Assembly (NCBI GenBank): GCA_009787785.1
Contig: WQSR01000003.1
Coordinates: 1 to 45,154, forward strand
Length of the DNA stretch: 45,154 nucleotides
From: Defluviitaleaceae bacterium
GTDB taxonomy: Bacteria > Bacillota > Clostridia > Lachnospirales > WQUN01
Direction of reading: 5' to 3'
Both the position numbers and the translations under genes were made by a program. The notes below the pieces were generated by a model, which saw nothing but the letters and a program-made list of their open reading frames with translations, ran no database searches and was not told where the DNA came from. The stretch's first letter is position 1. Each line of letters begins with the position of its first letter. Shown piece by piece: positions 24,810 through 33,633 of the stretch.

Positions 24810-25349
24810 TCATGATAATAAATTTCGGATTTCTTTCAGCGTTCGGTACAGCTTGTTTTTCACGTTGGATTCACTCATGGAAAGTGCTTGCGCGATTTCG
24901 GGAATGGTAAGCCCAACATCGTACATAAGGTAAAATACCTTGCGCACATCCGTTGGCTTTGACCGAATGAGTTGCCGCGCATTTTCAAGCATAATATTGT
25001 TGACGGAAAAGTCCTCTGTGGAGAAATCATCTGCTTCAAATTCCGCCAAATTGACTTCCTCACCGTCCTCATTCACTGTGGTTAGGGAAACAAAATTTTT
25101 CAACCGCGCCAACAAAGTATACTGCTTGGCGATTTTTCGCTTTGCTATGCGCATAACCAACGCTTTTTCATGGGTCACATAATCCGCTCCGCGATTCACA
25201 AGTAACTTATATAATTCCATGTATGTTTCCTGAAAAACATCGCTGATGTCAGCTGTGCACCCACACCTAGCCGTGATGAAAGCCAATACATCCTTGCGGG
25301 TGGAATCGTATATCTCGTCGAACCGCGAAGCGGTAGTTGGGTTCGACAT
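24810..25349 (-). CDS. ECF-type RNA polymerase sigma factor
   Basis: 179 residues from ATG 25349, behind AAGGCGGTGA. Region 2 spans about residues 8-75 (DEIYDSTRKDVLAFITARCG, ADISDVFQETYMELYKLL). Region 4 spans about 122-175 with helix-turn-helix LTIPEIAQALSMSESNVKNKLYRTLKEI. Between them is an acidic linker of roughly 25 residues. It is encoded directly before a membrane anti-sigma-like protein. A TGAAAC motif (25399-25394, minus) resembles an ECF -35 element and could indicate autoregulation, but I cannot place a matching -10. Confidence 0.9.
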   Translation of the reverse strand: MSNPTTASRFDEIYDSTRKDVLAFITARCGCTADISDVFQETYMELYKLLVNRGADYVTHEKALVMRIAKRKIAKQYTLLARLKNFVSLTTVNEDGEEVNLAEFEADDFSTEDFSVNNIMLENARQLIRSKPTDVRKVFYLMYDVGLTIPEIAQALSMSESNVKNKLYRTLKEIRNLLS

Positions 25350-25410
25350 CAAATCACCGCCTTATCATAGTAATGGCAAGATACGAGTGAAAAGTTTCAA
25401 GCAAAAAAAA

Positions 25411-25558
25411 TTTCGGGGGCTTTACACCCGAACCCACACAAACTTTTTGAAAAAAGTTTGACAAAAACTACCAAAAAAGCCGCGAACGCGGCTTTTTTAG
25501 CAAAGTTTTGGTCGAGCTTTTTCAAAAGCTCGTGGGGGTTCGGGGGCAAAGCCCCCGA
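25411..25558. repeat. Multi-hairpin intergenic element, copy 1, with bidirectional terminator
   Basis: A chain of perfect hairpins: CAAACTTTTT-GA-AAAAAGTTTG (25439-25460), AAAAAAGCCGCG...CGCGGCTTTTTT (25473-25498, a bidirectional rho-independent terminator), CGAGCTTTT-TC-AAAAGCTCG (25513-25532) and TCGGGGGC-AAA-GCCCCCGA (25540-25558). Bases 25439-25532 match the reverse complement of 34287-34380 with about 6 differences in 94. It fills the gap after the oppA 3' end and before the sigma gene. Confidence 0.85.
25473..25498. terminator. Bidirectional intrinsic terminator
   Basis: Stem AAAAAAGCCGCG/CGCGGCTTTTTT with flanking T-runs on both strands. On the minus strand it lies upstream of oppA's end by about 75 bp beyond the stop on the sense of the sigma gene side, so it mainly isolates the sigma locus from opp transcription. 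Confidence 0.75.
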
Positions 25559-25574
25559 GGTCTTACCCTACACC

Positions 25575-27440
25575 CTACCCCCGGTACGGTGTGGCGGCAG
25601 TGAGCCTGACGGTATGCCAGCCATGCTGGGGGAAGGTACCCGGACGGGTCTCCCAGTTAGCCACACGGTTATTGAGGGGGAGCAATACCATGCTCCATGA
25701 GGTGGGGAAGTAGAAGATATTGTTATACTTGTACCATTGGATATCGCTGAATATTTGTAGCAGATACTCCTCATCCCATGCGGCGGTGGTATCTAAGCGG
25801 GCGAGGATGGCCTCCCATTCGGGGCTGGTATGGCGGGAAGCGTTCCAGTCGGCACCGGGGCCCCATACACCAGAGGGGTTGGGGTTGGCACCCACGCTCC
25901 ACGCGCCGGTCCAGATGTCCACCACATCATCGTCCATGTCAAAGTCCATATAGTCCCAAATCCGGTTTTGGTCGTGGAAGGTGCCCTCCCAGAGGGAAAC
26001 CCGCACACCGATGTCACGCCAGGCTTGGGTATAGAACTGGTAGTAAAACTCCGCCGCGGGGCCTTCCATTTGGGCCCAGATGATTTCCAGCCGCTGTCCG
26101 TCAGGCCAGTTGCGGTAGCCTTCCGCGTCGCGGGTGGTGAAGCCGGCTTCGTCCAGAAGGCGGTTGGCTGCGGTAAGGTCATGGGGGAACATGGGCACGG
26201 TCAAATCCATGAAATCCATATGCCAGGGGGCCAGGAACGCACCGGCAGGGAATGTCAGCCCATGATAACGGTAAAACATCATCGTGGAAAAGTCAGGAGC
26301 CATGGCCATGGCCTGACGCAGTGCGCGTCCGCCGGGGCGGTTAATATAACGGCCGGGGCCGGGCAGGTTCCTGTCGGTGTCAAAGCACCAGTGACCCATA
26401 CGGAAGGTGACAAAACCATAGCGTCTGCCGCTTTCGCCACCGGCGAGATAGCGGAAATTGGTGGGATTCATATGCAGTTCAAAGTCCAGGTTACGGAAGG
26501 TATCCAAAGAGTCAAACTCACCGGCCACCATGGCGTCTGCGGCCATGTCGGGGGATACGATACGCACGTTGATACGCTCAATGTAGGGCGCGCCGAATAC
26601 ATAGTTGGGGTTACGTACCGCGCTCATGGCTTCGCCGGGGACAAGATTTTCAAAGATGAAGGGCCCCCAGCCGATGGGATTGGAGCGCACCGGGTCGGAG
26701 TCAATCATATAGCGCACGGGGATATCCCTGAAAATATGCGCGGGTATGGGCGCGGTGATGACACCGAAATAAATAATCGTAGGCGGGAACTCATCGAAAT
26801 GAATCGTGAGCGTGCGGTGGTCATCGGAAAGCACCAGGCCGGAAATCCGCTCGGCGTACCCGTTGCGGTAATCCATAATCCCGGTAATCAGCCGGTTGGA
26901 GCCCTCGTTGAAGCGGGTCACGTTGGGGTTTTCCGGGTGGGCCAGCACATGGAAGGTGAAATACAAATCAGCCAAGGTCAAAGGCATACCATCGTGCCAG
27001 TATACCTCCAGGTGCTGTTCAATGGTAAGGGTCTGGGCGTTTACATCAGGGGTGGCTGTGGCCACGCCGCCCTCGCCAAAGGTACGCATACTGGTTCCGG
27101 CAATCAGGCTGGAACCGGTACCCAGCAAGCCAGCCACATTTATATCCAATGCGGCTTGGGCAAAAATGGAAGACGCGCCGATGATGCCCGGCCATGCCGC
27201 AGAGGACAAAAGCCCCCAATGGAAGGTGGTACCCTCTACATGAGCCAGGTCATTGTCATAAGACTGCGGGAAATGAGCCAGCGCGGCCTCCAGCATTTCC
27301 AGCGGATGTCCCACGGGGATATCCAGCACTGCACGCACATCCTGCCCGGCCTCGCCGTTGGTATCTCCTTCGGTACGGCAAGCGGCCAGCACTGCCAGCC
27401 CCAGGGCTATGACAGTTAAAAGCATTAAAATCTTTTTCAT
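25575..27440 (-). CDS. oppA: Oligopeptide ABC transporter substrate-binding lipoprotein
   Basis: 621 residues, ATG at 27440 behind GGGAGGAAG. The lipobox LAAC gives a lipidated Cys21, so the protein is anchored outside the membrane. The SBP_bac_5 fold is recognisable in TLTIEQHLEVYWHDGMPLTLADLYFTFH-type segments, NPNYVFGAPYIERINVRIV, and GGRALRQAMAMAPDFSTMMF. Length is slightly above the OppA average. It is the last gene of the oppDFBCA unit, 20 bp after oppC, and captures peptides for import. Confidence 0.93.
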   Translation of the reverse strand: MKKILMLLTVIALGLAVLAACRTEGDTNGEAGQDVRAVLDIPVGHPLEMLEAALAHFPQSYDNDLAHVEGTTFHWGLLSSAAWPGIIGASSIFAQAALDINVAGLLGTGSSLIAGTSMRTFGEGGVATATPDVNAQTLTIEQHLEVYWHDGMPLTLADLYFTFHVLAHPENPNVTRFNEGSNRLITGIMDYRNGYAERISGLVLSDDHRTLTIHFDEFPPTIIYFGVITAPIPAHIFRDIPVRYMIDSDPVRSNPIGWGPFIFENLVPGEAMSAVRNPNYVFGAPYIERINVRIVSPDMAADAMVAGEFDSLDTFRNLDFELHMNPTNFRYLAGGESGRRYGFVTFRMGHWCFDTDRNLPGPGRYINRPGGRALRQAMAMAPDFSTMMFYRYHGLTFPAGAFLAPWHMDFMDLTVPMFPHDLTAANRLLDEAGFTTRDAEGYRNWPDGQRLEIIWAQMEGPAAEFYYQFYTQAWRDIGVRVSLWEGTFHDQNRIWDYMDFDMDDDVVDIWTGAWSVGANPNPSGVWGPGADWNASRHTSPEWEAILARLDTTAAWDEEYLLQIFSDIQWYKYNNIFYFPTSWSMVLLPLNNRVANWETRPGTFPQHGWHTVRLTAATPYRG

Positions 27441-27460
27441 TTCTTCCTCCCTTTCGCGTG

Positions 27461-28333
27461 TTACACGCTTCTTTTCTTCGCGTCGGCCGAGCGGTTAATC
27501 GCCTGACCGACAAAATTGATACATAACATCAATATAAAAACCAGCAAAGCCGGTGGTAGCCATTGCCAGGGTCGTTGTTGCATGGTACTTAAATTACGCG
27601 CCACGGATAACAGCCCCCCCAGGCTGGGGGTGCCGGGGGGCAAGCCCAGGCCCAAAAAGGACAGCCCCGTCTCCAGCCCCATATTCCCCGCCAGCACCAA
27701 GGTCATGCCGCTGGTGAGAATGGAAACCAAATTGGGCAACACCTCGCGGAACATAATCACGATATTGGGGGTACCCAATGTCTTGGAGGCGGAGACATAA
27801 TCCAGGCGGCCCTGGCGCAGGGCCATAACCCGTATGGTGAATGTCATGGTAGTCCAGCCAAAAACACCTATCACTATCCAAGAAAAGCCCCAAATCGTAG
27901 CCGGGCTCAGCAAAGAGCGCAATAATATTATCATCATGATGCCGGGTATCATGCCCCAGAAATTAACAATCCGCATCATCACATTATCCACATGGCCGGC
28001 GTAGAAGCCCATAACCAGCCCCAGCAAAATCCCGATGGACGCCCCCACAATCGTAACCAAAAACGAAATATTCAAGGAGTTGCGGGCGGCAATTACCATG
28101 AGCTGTACCATGTCCCGCCCCATATCGTCCGTACCCAGTATATGCGCGGCACTGGGGGCGCGATTCATGTTGCGGAAATCCATCCGCATGGCCTCCTGCT
28201 CGTTGAGGAAGAAGCCCCATACATATACCGTCAGCATAATGCCGACAAACAGAATCAAACCGATGATGGCCAGCTTATCGCGGCGGATTTCGCGCCACAT
28301 GGCATGGAAATGGCTTGTGCTGTTCACATTCAT
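27461..28333 (-). CDS. oppC: Oligopeptide ABC transporter permease OppC
   Basis: 290 residues with six predicted helices. The N-terminal OppC_N part carries NRAPSAAHILGTDDMGRDMVQLMVIA, the usual LGTDxxGRD motif. The EAA coupling loop reads SASKTLGTPNIVIMFREVLPN, and the C-terminus has LSFLGLGLPPGTPSLGGLL, both diagnostic of the family. It pairs with OppB (28346-29338, 12-bp gap) to form the membrane channel. Confidence 0.94.
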   Translation of the reverse strand: MNVNSTSHFHAMWREIRRDKLAIIGLILFVGIMLTVYVWGFFLNEQEAMRMDFRNMNRAPSAAHILGTDDMGRDMVQLMVIAARNSLNISFLVTIVGASIGILLGLVMGFYAGHVDNVMMRIVNFWGMIPGIMMIILLRSLLSPATIWGFSWIVIGVFGWTTMTFTIRVMALRQGRLDYVSASKTLGTPNIVIMFREVLPNLVSILTSGMTLVLAGNMGLETGLSFLGLGLPPGTPSLGGLLSVARNLSTMQQRPWQWLPPALLVFILMLCINFVGQAINRSADAKKRSV

Positions 28334-28345
28334 AGCTCCACCCCC

Positions 28346-29338
28346 CTATTTAATCCGTATCCGCGGGTCTACAATCATGATGGCGATATCGGCCAGCAAC
28401 CCCGCCACCACGCCGATGATAGCGTAAAACATAATCAGGGTGTTGGCCACGGGCCAGTCCCTTAACTGTATGGATTGGATAAACAACAGCCCCATGCCCT
28501 GGTAGGTGAACACGCTCTCGATAAAAATGGAGCCGGTGAACACCAGGGCAATGGAGGCACCCATCCCCCCCGCCACGGGCAAAATGGCGTTGCGCAGAAT
28601 ATGGCGGGTATATACCTTGCCCTCGGGGACGCCCTTCGAGCGTGCCGTAGTGACAAAATCCGAGGTCTGCACGTCAATAATTTCGTTGCGCAGGAAATAA
28701 ATAGTCCCCACACTGCCCAGCAATGCTCCCGTTACAGAGGGCAAAATCAAGTGCTGGATGCGGTTCGCCACCGCCGTCCAGCCCCCGGCAAAGTGGGCGT
28801 CTACGTGTATCGTCCCCATGGCGGGCAAGGGGAACCATGCGGTGTCCACAGGTATATTAAAAGCGTTGAAGGCGAAGGCGAATATCATCAGCAAGGCCAA
28901 TACCACCGTAGGCATACTCAAAGCGAGGAAGGTGTAGAACAGGACAATTTTATCCGGCAGACGCCCGTTGCGCCGCCCCGCCACGATGCCCATGGGTATG
29001 GCAAAAAGATAGAGCAGGAAAGTGGTAACTATGGAAAGCCGCACGGTGTTCATCATACGCTCGCCGATAACCGTGGTGACGGGTACGTTATGGGCCAGAC
29101 TGCGGCCAAAATCCCCCTGGGAGATATCCCGTATCCAGCGGCCGTACTGTACATACCAAGGGTCCAGCAATCCCGCTTCCTGCCGCAGGCGCGTCAGCTC
29201 CCCCGGCGGCGAGTCCGGCCCCACCAGCCCACGCAGGGCGTCCCCGGGCATAAACCAGGCAATGACAAACATAACCACACTCAATGCGACAAGCTGGGGT
29301 ATCATGATTAATAAACGTCTGACTACGGTTTTCCACAT
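28346..29338 (-). CDS. oppB: Oligopeptide ABC transporter permease OppB
   Basis: 330 residues with six helices. The EAA loop is TARSKGVPEGKVYTRHILRN and is followed by SIALVFTGSIFIESVFTYQGMG, typical of OppB/DppB. The N-terminal periplasmic region includes DSPPGELTRLRQEAGLLDPW and GDFGRSLAHNVPVTTVI, the usual substrate-side loop. Ribosome site AAGGGGGTG. It is located between oppF and oppC. Confidence 0.94.
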   Translation of the reverse strand: MWKTVVRRLLIMIPQLVALSVVMFVIAWFMPGDALRGLVGPDSPPGELTRLRQEAGLLDPWYVQYGRWIRDISQGDFGRSLAHNVPVTTVIGERMMNTVRLSIVTTFLLYLFAIPMGIVAGRRNGRLPDKIVLFYTFLALSMPTVVLALLMIFAFAFNAFNIPVDTAWFPLPAMGTIHVDAHFAGGWTAVANRIQHLILPSVTGALLGSVGTIYFLRNEIIDVQTSDFVTTARSKGVPEGKVYTRHILRNAILPVAGGMGASIALVFTGSIFIESVFTYQGMGLLFIQSIQLRDWPVANTLIMFYAIIGVVAGLLADIAIMIVDPRIRIK

Positions 29339-29351
29339 GGGCTACACCCCC

Positions 29352-30278
29352 TTATTGCACAGCCACGGCATGGGTGGCACTGATGGGCTTGAGGTCATAC
29401 ACATCGGTGCCGTCCTTGTAGTAGGTGTGCAACTCCTTTTCATAGAGGCTGGTGATTTCCACCCGGCGTTGGGCGTTTTCGGCGCGTTTTGTGGGGTCGA
29501 TGTCGGGGATGGCGGCGATAAGGCGTTGGGTATAGATGTGGGTGGCGTTATCGTAGATATCGCCTCGGGAGCCAAACTCCACGAAGCGGGCCCGGTGCAT
29601 GATGGCCAAATCCTCGCACATATGGCGCACCACACCCAGGTCGTGACTGATAAAAAGATAAGCCATGCCCAGCTCCTGCTGAATGTCCTTCAAATGATTC
29701 AGCACCTGGGCCTGGACGGATAAATCCAAGGCACTTACCGGCTCGTCGCAGACAATGAGCCGGGGCTTCAAGGCGATGGCGCGGGCCACGCCGATACGCT
29801 GGCGTTGGCCGCCGGAAAATTCGAAGGGATATTTGCTGGCGTTGTCGGGGGTCATGCCCACGATGGCCAGCAACTCATCCACCCGCTTGCGCTCCTCGGC
29901 CTTCGAAAGCTTCTCGAAGTTGCGTATGGGCTCGGCGATGATGTCCAGCACCCGTTTGCGCGGGTTCAGGGACGAATACACGTCCTGGAATATCATCTGC
30001 ACGCTCTTGCGGTAGGGGGAGCGGTTCTTGCGCACATATTTCGTAATGTTTTTTCCGTCATAGTAAATCGTCCCCGCGGTGATATGGGTCAGGCCCAGAA
30101 TGGCCTTGCCTATGGTGGATTTGCCACTGCCCGATTCCCCCACCAGGCCGATGGTTTGTCCCGCTTCAATGGAAAATGAAACGCCGTCCACGGCTTTCAC
30201 ATAACCCACCACACGGCCCAGAATGCCGCCGTGTATGGGATAATGTACCTTCAGGTCTTTTACCTCAAGCAATGCCAT
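29352..30278 (-). CDS. oppF: Oligopeptide ABC transporter ATPase OppF
   Basis: 308 residues. Walker A GESGSGKST, signature FSGGQRQRIGVARAIALKP, Walker B LIVCDEPVSALDLSVQAQVLNH and H-loop FISHDLGVVRHM are intact. The C-terminal oligopeptide extension (about 240-308) is present. It lacks an obvious Cys-rich iron-sulfur end. It starts 2 bp after oppD with a GGAGG site and forms the heterodimeric motor with OppD. Confidence 0.94.
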   Translation of the reverse strand: MALLEVKDLKVHYPIHGGILGRVVGYVKAVDGVSFSIEAGQTIGLVGESGSGKSTIGKAILGLTHITAGTIYYDGKNITKYVRKNRSPYRKSVQMIFQDVYSSLNPRKRVLDIIAEPIRNFEKLSKAEERKRVDELLAIVGMTPDNASKYPFEFSGGQRQRIGVARAIALKPRLIVCDEPVSALDLSVQAQVLNHLKDIQQELGMAYLFISHDLGVVRHMCEDLAIMHRARFVEFGSRGDIYDNATHIYTQRLIAAIPDIDPTKRAENAQRRVEITSLYEKELHTYYKDGTDVYDLKPISATHAVAVQ

Positions 30279-30280
30279 GG

Positions 30281-31270
30281 CTAACCTCCAAGGGTAAAGG
30301 TCTTATAACAGCTACACAGCACGAAATGGCCGGGGGTGACTTCATGGAATGTGGGGTTTTCCTCATGGAGGCTGGCGGGATGCCAGGGAACGCGCCCGGC
30401 GAAGCGGCAACCCGTACGGGGTAGGTTCTTCAAGCTGGGGACGATACCCTGAATGGTGTGCAACCGGGCCTCCTCGGTGATGGTGCTGGGCATGGAGTGG
30501 AGCAAGGAACGGGTATAGGGATGCAGGGGATTGGCAAAAAGCTCTTCTACCGGGGCGGTTTCCACGATTTGCCCGGCGTACATGACGGCCACGCGGTCAG
30601 CCATTTCCGCCACCACGCCCAAATCATGGGTAATCAGAATCATGCTCCCCTCGGTATTGGCCCGGAGCTCCCGCAACAGGTCCAGGATTTGCGCCTGAAT
30701 GGTCACGTCCAAGGCCGTGGTCGGCTCGTCGGCGATGACCAGCCCGGGCTCGGCGGCGATGGCCATGGCAATCATGGCGCGCTGGCGCATCCCGCCGGAA
30801 AGCTCGTGGGGGAACTGGTTATAGGTCAAGGCGGGGTCAACCATGCCCACCTGCTCCAGCAGGGCCAAGGCGCGGTTTTTCTTTTCTTCCCGGTTAAGCT
30901 TGGTGTGATATGTAAGGGTTTCCTCGATTTGCGCGCCCACCCGGTTCAGGGGGTTCATGGCGGTTAGCGGGTCTTGGAAAATCATGCCGATTTGCCCGCC
31001 GCGTAGCTTGTTCAGCTCGCTGGGGGTCATGGCCAGAATATTACTTCCGTTGAAAAGCACTTCCCCTTCGCAACGGGTGTAGTTCATATTGTGCAAGCGG
31101 GTAATGGACAGGGCCATGGCACTCTTGCCGCAACCGGATTCCCCCACCAGCGCGAAAACCTCGTTCTTGTAGATTTCAAGGTCAACGCCGTCCACCGCCG
31201 CAAAGAATTGCCCCTCTACTCTAAAGGAGGTACGCAGGTCTTTTATTTGTAATAAAATGTCCCGTGCCAT
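30281..31270 (-). CDS. oppD: Oligopeptide ABC transporter ATPase OppD
   Basis: 329 residues from ATG 31270. Another in-frame ATG at 31288 lies only about 12 bp from the predicted transcript start, whereas 31270 has GAGGT upstream within the leader; 31270 is preferred but not certain. Walker [10 protein letters not shown], signature [19 protein letters not shown], Walker [21 protein letters not shown] and H-loop [12 protein letters not shown] are present. The C-terminus has a CRFAGRVPW and VLCSCY segment with cysteines, as seen in OppD/DppD proteins that bind a 4Fe-4S cluster. First gene of the operon. Confidence 0.93.
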   Translation of the reverse strand: MARDILLQIKDLRTSFRVEGQFFAAVDGVDLEIYKNEVFALVGESGCGKSAMALSITRLHNMNYTRCEGEVLFNGSNILAMTPSELNKLRGGQIGMIFQDPLTAMNPLNRVGAQIEETLTYHTKLNREEKKNRALALLEQVGMVDPALTYNQFPHELSGGMRQRAMIAMAIAAEPGLVIADEPTTALDVTIQAQILDLLRELRANTEGSMILITHDLGVVAEMADRVAVMYAGQIVETAPVEELFANPLHPYTRSLLHSMPSTITEEARLHTIQGIVPSLKNLPRTGCRFAGRVPWHPASLHEENPTFHEVTPGHFVLCSCYKTFTLGG

Positions 31271-31306
31271 GGAATACACCGACCTCATGGTTATGTATTT
31301 CCGGCC

Positions 31307-31335
31307 ATTATTACATTTCCTTTACATTATGTCAA
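31307..31335 (-). promoter_or_regulatory. opp operon promoter
   Basis: Consensus TTGACA (31335-31330), 17-bp spacer, AATAAT (31312-31307) on the minus strand. The -35 overlaps the stop codon of the upstream DUF445 gene, so no terminator separates them. Confidence 0.7.
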
Positions 31336-32183
31336 GAAATCAGCGGAATAAGTGACAGCAAGCCAATGAGAAAGCCGAAAACCCCGCCCAGCATGACGAT
31401 GATTTTCAGCTCGCGGCCCACTACGGAGAGTATCATGGCCTCGGCCTCGGCCACGTCGTAGGTGGCCATTTTTTGCTCCACCATGTCGGCGATGGGCATG
31501 TTCTGCGCCACGCGGGCGGCGAGAAAGGCAAGGATTTTGTGCAGGGGGAGGGTCTGCAGGGCGTCGCGGATATTCAAGGTGCCCAGGGTTTCATTGGCAT
31601 GTAAATTATCAATGGCCTCGTGGACGCGGCGGCGCAGGGCTTCCTGGTTGGCTTCGTCGGAGAGGTGCTCCACCAGCCATTCCTTGATATTCTCGTACAC
31701 CTTGTCTTTTTTTACAAAAATAGACGCCAGGGAGCTCAGGCTTTCGCGCACCACATGGCGGGTGAGCTCGGCCAGCCTTTCGTCCAGGGCGGGGAAGTGC
31801 TGTGGGAAGCCCCGTATGGCTTCCGCGGCCTTGGGTATCAGATAATCGGCGGCTTTTTTCAGCGCGTCGCCCACGGGCAGATGGCCTTCGCCCCCCCATT
31901 TTTCCAGTGCCTCCTTTACCGTATAATCCGGCACAGGCCAGCGGTCCGGGTCGGCCAGGGCCTGGGTCAGCACCTGGGGGGTGAGGAGATGCCGGCTGAT
32001 GGCTTCCCCCAGCTTGCGCCCCAGCCGGGCCTTTTCCCGGGGGACCAGCCCCGGCGTAAAGGGAATGCGCCAGCCGAAAAGCCGCTTCTCGCTGTGGGGG
32101 CGAAAAAGCATGACAATGGCTATCCAGTTGGTGGAGAAGGCGATAATCGCGCCCAATACAGGCGGCAGAATCCAGTTGAGCAT
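31332..32183 (-). CDS. DUF445 family membrane protein (YheB-like)
   Basis: 283 residues. N-terminal helix with the family signature PPVLGAIIAFSTNWIAIVMLFRP, then GWRIPFTPGLVPREKARLGRKLGEAISRHLLTP, an all-helical middle and a C-terminal membrane helix (about 260-280, GGVFGFLIGLLSLIPLI). Such proteins are widespread in spore-formers and have no firm function. Start ATG 32183 follows AAAGGAA. It diverges from rsmA over 52 bp with overlapping -10-like boxes (TATACT minus, 32209-32204; TATAAT plus, 32206-32211). Confidence 0.9.
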   Translation of the reverse strand: MLNWILPPVLGAIIAFSTNWIAIVMLFRPHSEKRLFGWRIPFTPGLVPREKARLGRKLGEAISRHLLTPQVLTQALADPDRWPVPDYTVKEALEKWGGEGHLPVGDALKKAADYLIPKAAEAIRGFPQHFPALDERLAELTRHVVRESLSSLASIFVKKDKVYENIKEWLVEHLSDEANQEALRRRVHEAIDNLHANETLGTLNIRDALQTLPLHKILAFLAARVAQNMPIADMVEQKMATYDVAEAEAMILSVVGRELKIIVMLGGVFGFLIGLLSLIPLIS

Positions 32184-32235
32184 GGGTTGGCATTCCTTTG
32201 TGTAGTATAATTAATCACTGGAAAGGAGATTTCAC

Positions 32236-33096
32236 ATGAAGCATGACATCCTTACCCCGTCAGGCATACGCGCCTTGCTTGCGCAACAGGGCCTCGCCCC
32301 CCGCAAGAAATGGGGCCAGCATTTTTTAATAGATACGCAGATATTGCAAAAAATCATCCTTGCCGCCGCCCCGGATGAAACGGACTGCGTGCTGGAAATC
32401 GGCCCCGGCCTGGGTGCCCTTACCCACGGCCTGGTGGCGCGGGCCGGCCATGTTTTGGCCGTGGAGCTGGACAAAGGGCTGACGGAAGTCCTCACCCACC
32501 AGTTCCGTGAGCAGATTCAAGCAAAAACCCTTGAAATCCTCCAGGGCGACGTCCTCAAGCTGGATATCCCGGCCTTGCTCGCCCCGCACCGGCATATGAG
32601 GCGCAAGGTCGTGGCCAATCTGCCCTACTATATCACAACCCCGGTCATTCTGCGGCTGCTGGAGCTACCCTTAGCATTCTCATCCATTACCATTATGATT
32701 CAAAAAGAAGTGGCCCGGCGCATGTCCGCCGCCCCCGGCACCAAGGACTACGGCTCCCTCACCTTGGCCGTGGCCTACCACGCCACCACAGAGGTAGTAA
32801 CCCAAGTCCCCGCCAGTGCCTTCATGCCCCGGCCGGAGGTGGATTCTGCGGTGATTTGCCTTCGCCCCCTTTCTGCCCCCCCCGTGGCAGTGGATAAGGC
32901 ACTACTCTTCAAAATTATCCACGCCGCCTTCGGCCAGCGGCGCAAAACCTTGGTCAACGCCCTCTTCGCCGCCGGGCTGGGCGAAAACAAGGAATCCCTA
33001 GCCCACGCACTAACCGCCTGCGCCCTGCGCACAGACATCCGTGGCGAGGCTCTGGATATCTTCCAATTCGCCAGGCTCACGGAAGCCCTTTCATAA
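32236..33096 (+). CDS. rsmA: 16S rRNA dimethyladenosine transferase
   Basis: 286 residues, ATG 32236 after AAAGGAG. RsmA (KsgA) methylates two adjacent adenosines near the 3' end of 16S rRNA using S-adenosylmethionine. The N-terminus KKWGQHFLID, the SAM motif LEIGPGLGALT (about 57-67), QGDVLKLDIPALL, the catalytic NLPYYITTPVI and the C-terminal FGQRRKTLVNALFAAG are all normal. Length is normal. A TATAAT at 32206-32211 could be its -10, though the -35 is weak. Confidence 0.96.
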   Translation: MKHDILTPSGIRALLAQQGLAPRKKWGQHFLIDTQILQKIILAAAPDETDCVLEIGPGLGALTHGLVARAGHVLAVELDKGLTEVLTHQFREQIQAKTLEILQGDVLKLDIPALLAPHRHMRRKVVANLPYYITTPVILRLLELPLAFSSITIMIQKEVARRMSAAPGTKDYGSLTLAVAYHATTEVVTQVPASAFMPRPEVDSAVICLRPLSAPPVAVDKALLFKIIHAAFGQRRKTLVNALFAAGLGENKESLAHALTACALRTDIRGEALDIFQFARLTEALS

Positions 33097-33166
33097 CCCC
33101 GGACACGTCTGCACCCGTCCATGCATATCCTGTACAAGAAATCTGTAAACGATTTAGGAGGTTCGC

Positions 33167-33379
33167 ATGGAAACCGTCTACACCCTACACAACCTGTACG
33201 GTCAGCCCCCCAAAAGCACACCCCAGATGCCCACCGCCCCCACCCCCGAAAAAATGGAGCTCGCCCAAGCGTATGTACGCCACCAACCCCTGGAGGCCGT
33301 CTATTCACCCGAGGAAGGCTTGCAAAACGGCACCATTTTCCCCAATCTCCGCCAGCCCTATCGCGGGTGGCAGCGGTGA
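33167..33379 (+). CDS. cotJA: Spore coat-associated protein CotJA
   Basis: 70 residues, ATG 33167 behind TAGGAGG. The conserved CotJA core is visible as ELAQAYVRHQPLEAVYSPEE followed by GLQNGTIFPNLRQPYRG. CotJA is a small inner-coat protein that works with CotJB and CotJC in Bacillus subtilis, where the operon is mother-cell specific (sigma E). Upstream (33097-33166) I could not find a convincing sigma E promoter; GCATATC near 33122 is only a partial match. Its stop overlaps the next start by 3 bp. Confidence 0.88.
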   Translation: METVYTLHNLYGQPPKSTPQMPTAPTPEKMELAQAYVRHQPLEAVYSPEEGLQNGTIFPNLRQPYRGWQR

Positions 33380-33633
33380 ACCGCGACACCTTGCTACACA
33401 AGATAACCGCCCTGGATTTCATGGCCGTCGATTTACAGCTATTCCTGAATACCAACCCGCACAACCGCGAAGCATTGGAAATCTACAACGACACCGTTGC
33501 CAAAGCCACCGCCGCCCGCCGCCAATACGAGGCCCAATTCGGCCCCCTCACCGGCGCGCGCGACCCCTCCGGCCCCGGCTGGCCCTGGATGGACGAACCC
33601 TGGCCCTGGCAAAACGAAAGGAGTGCTTCTTAA
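33376..33633 (+). CDS. cotJB: Spore coat protein CotJB
   Basis: 85 residues from GTG 33376, which overlaps the cotJA stop (GTGA). The CotJB domain opens LLHKITALDFMAVDLQLFLNT and continues NPHNREALEIYNDTVAKATAARRQYEAQFGPL. The end is rich in Trp and Pro (GWPWMDEPWPWQNE), characteristic of the family. The frame is open further upstream but only inside cotJA. The stop is immediately followed by the cotJC ATG. Confidence 0.88.
   Translation: MNRDTLLHKITALDFMAVDLQLFLNTNPHNREALEIYNDTVAKATAARRQYEAQFGPLTGARDPSGPGWPWMDEPWPWQNERSAS

Noticed and set aside
25830..27419. 529-codon frame antisense to oppA
   Set aside because: A shadow of the G+C-rich oppA codons; oppA has a signal peptide, lipobox and family motifs, the antisense frame has none.
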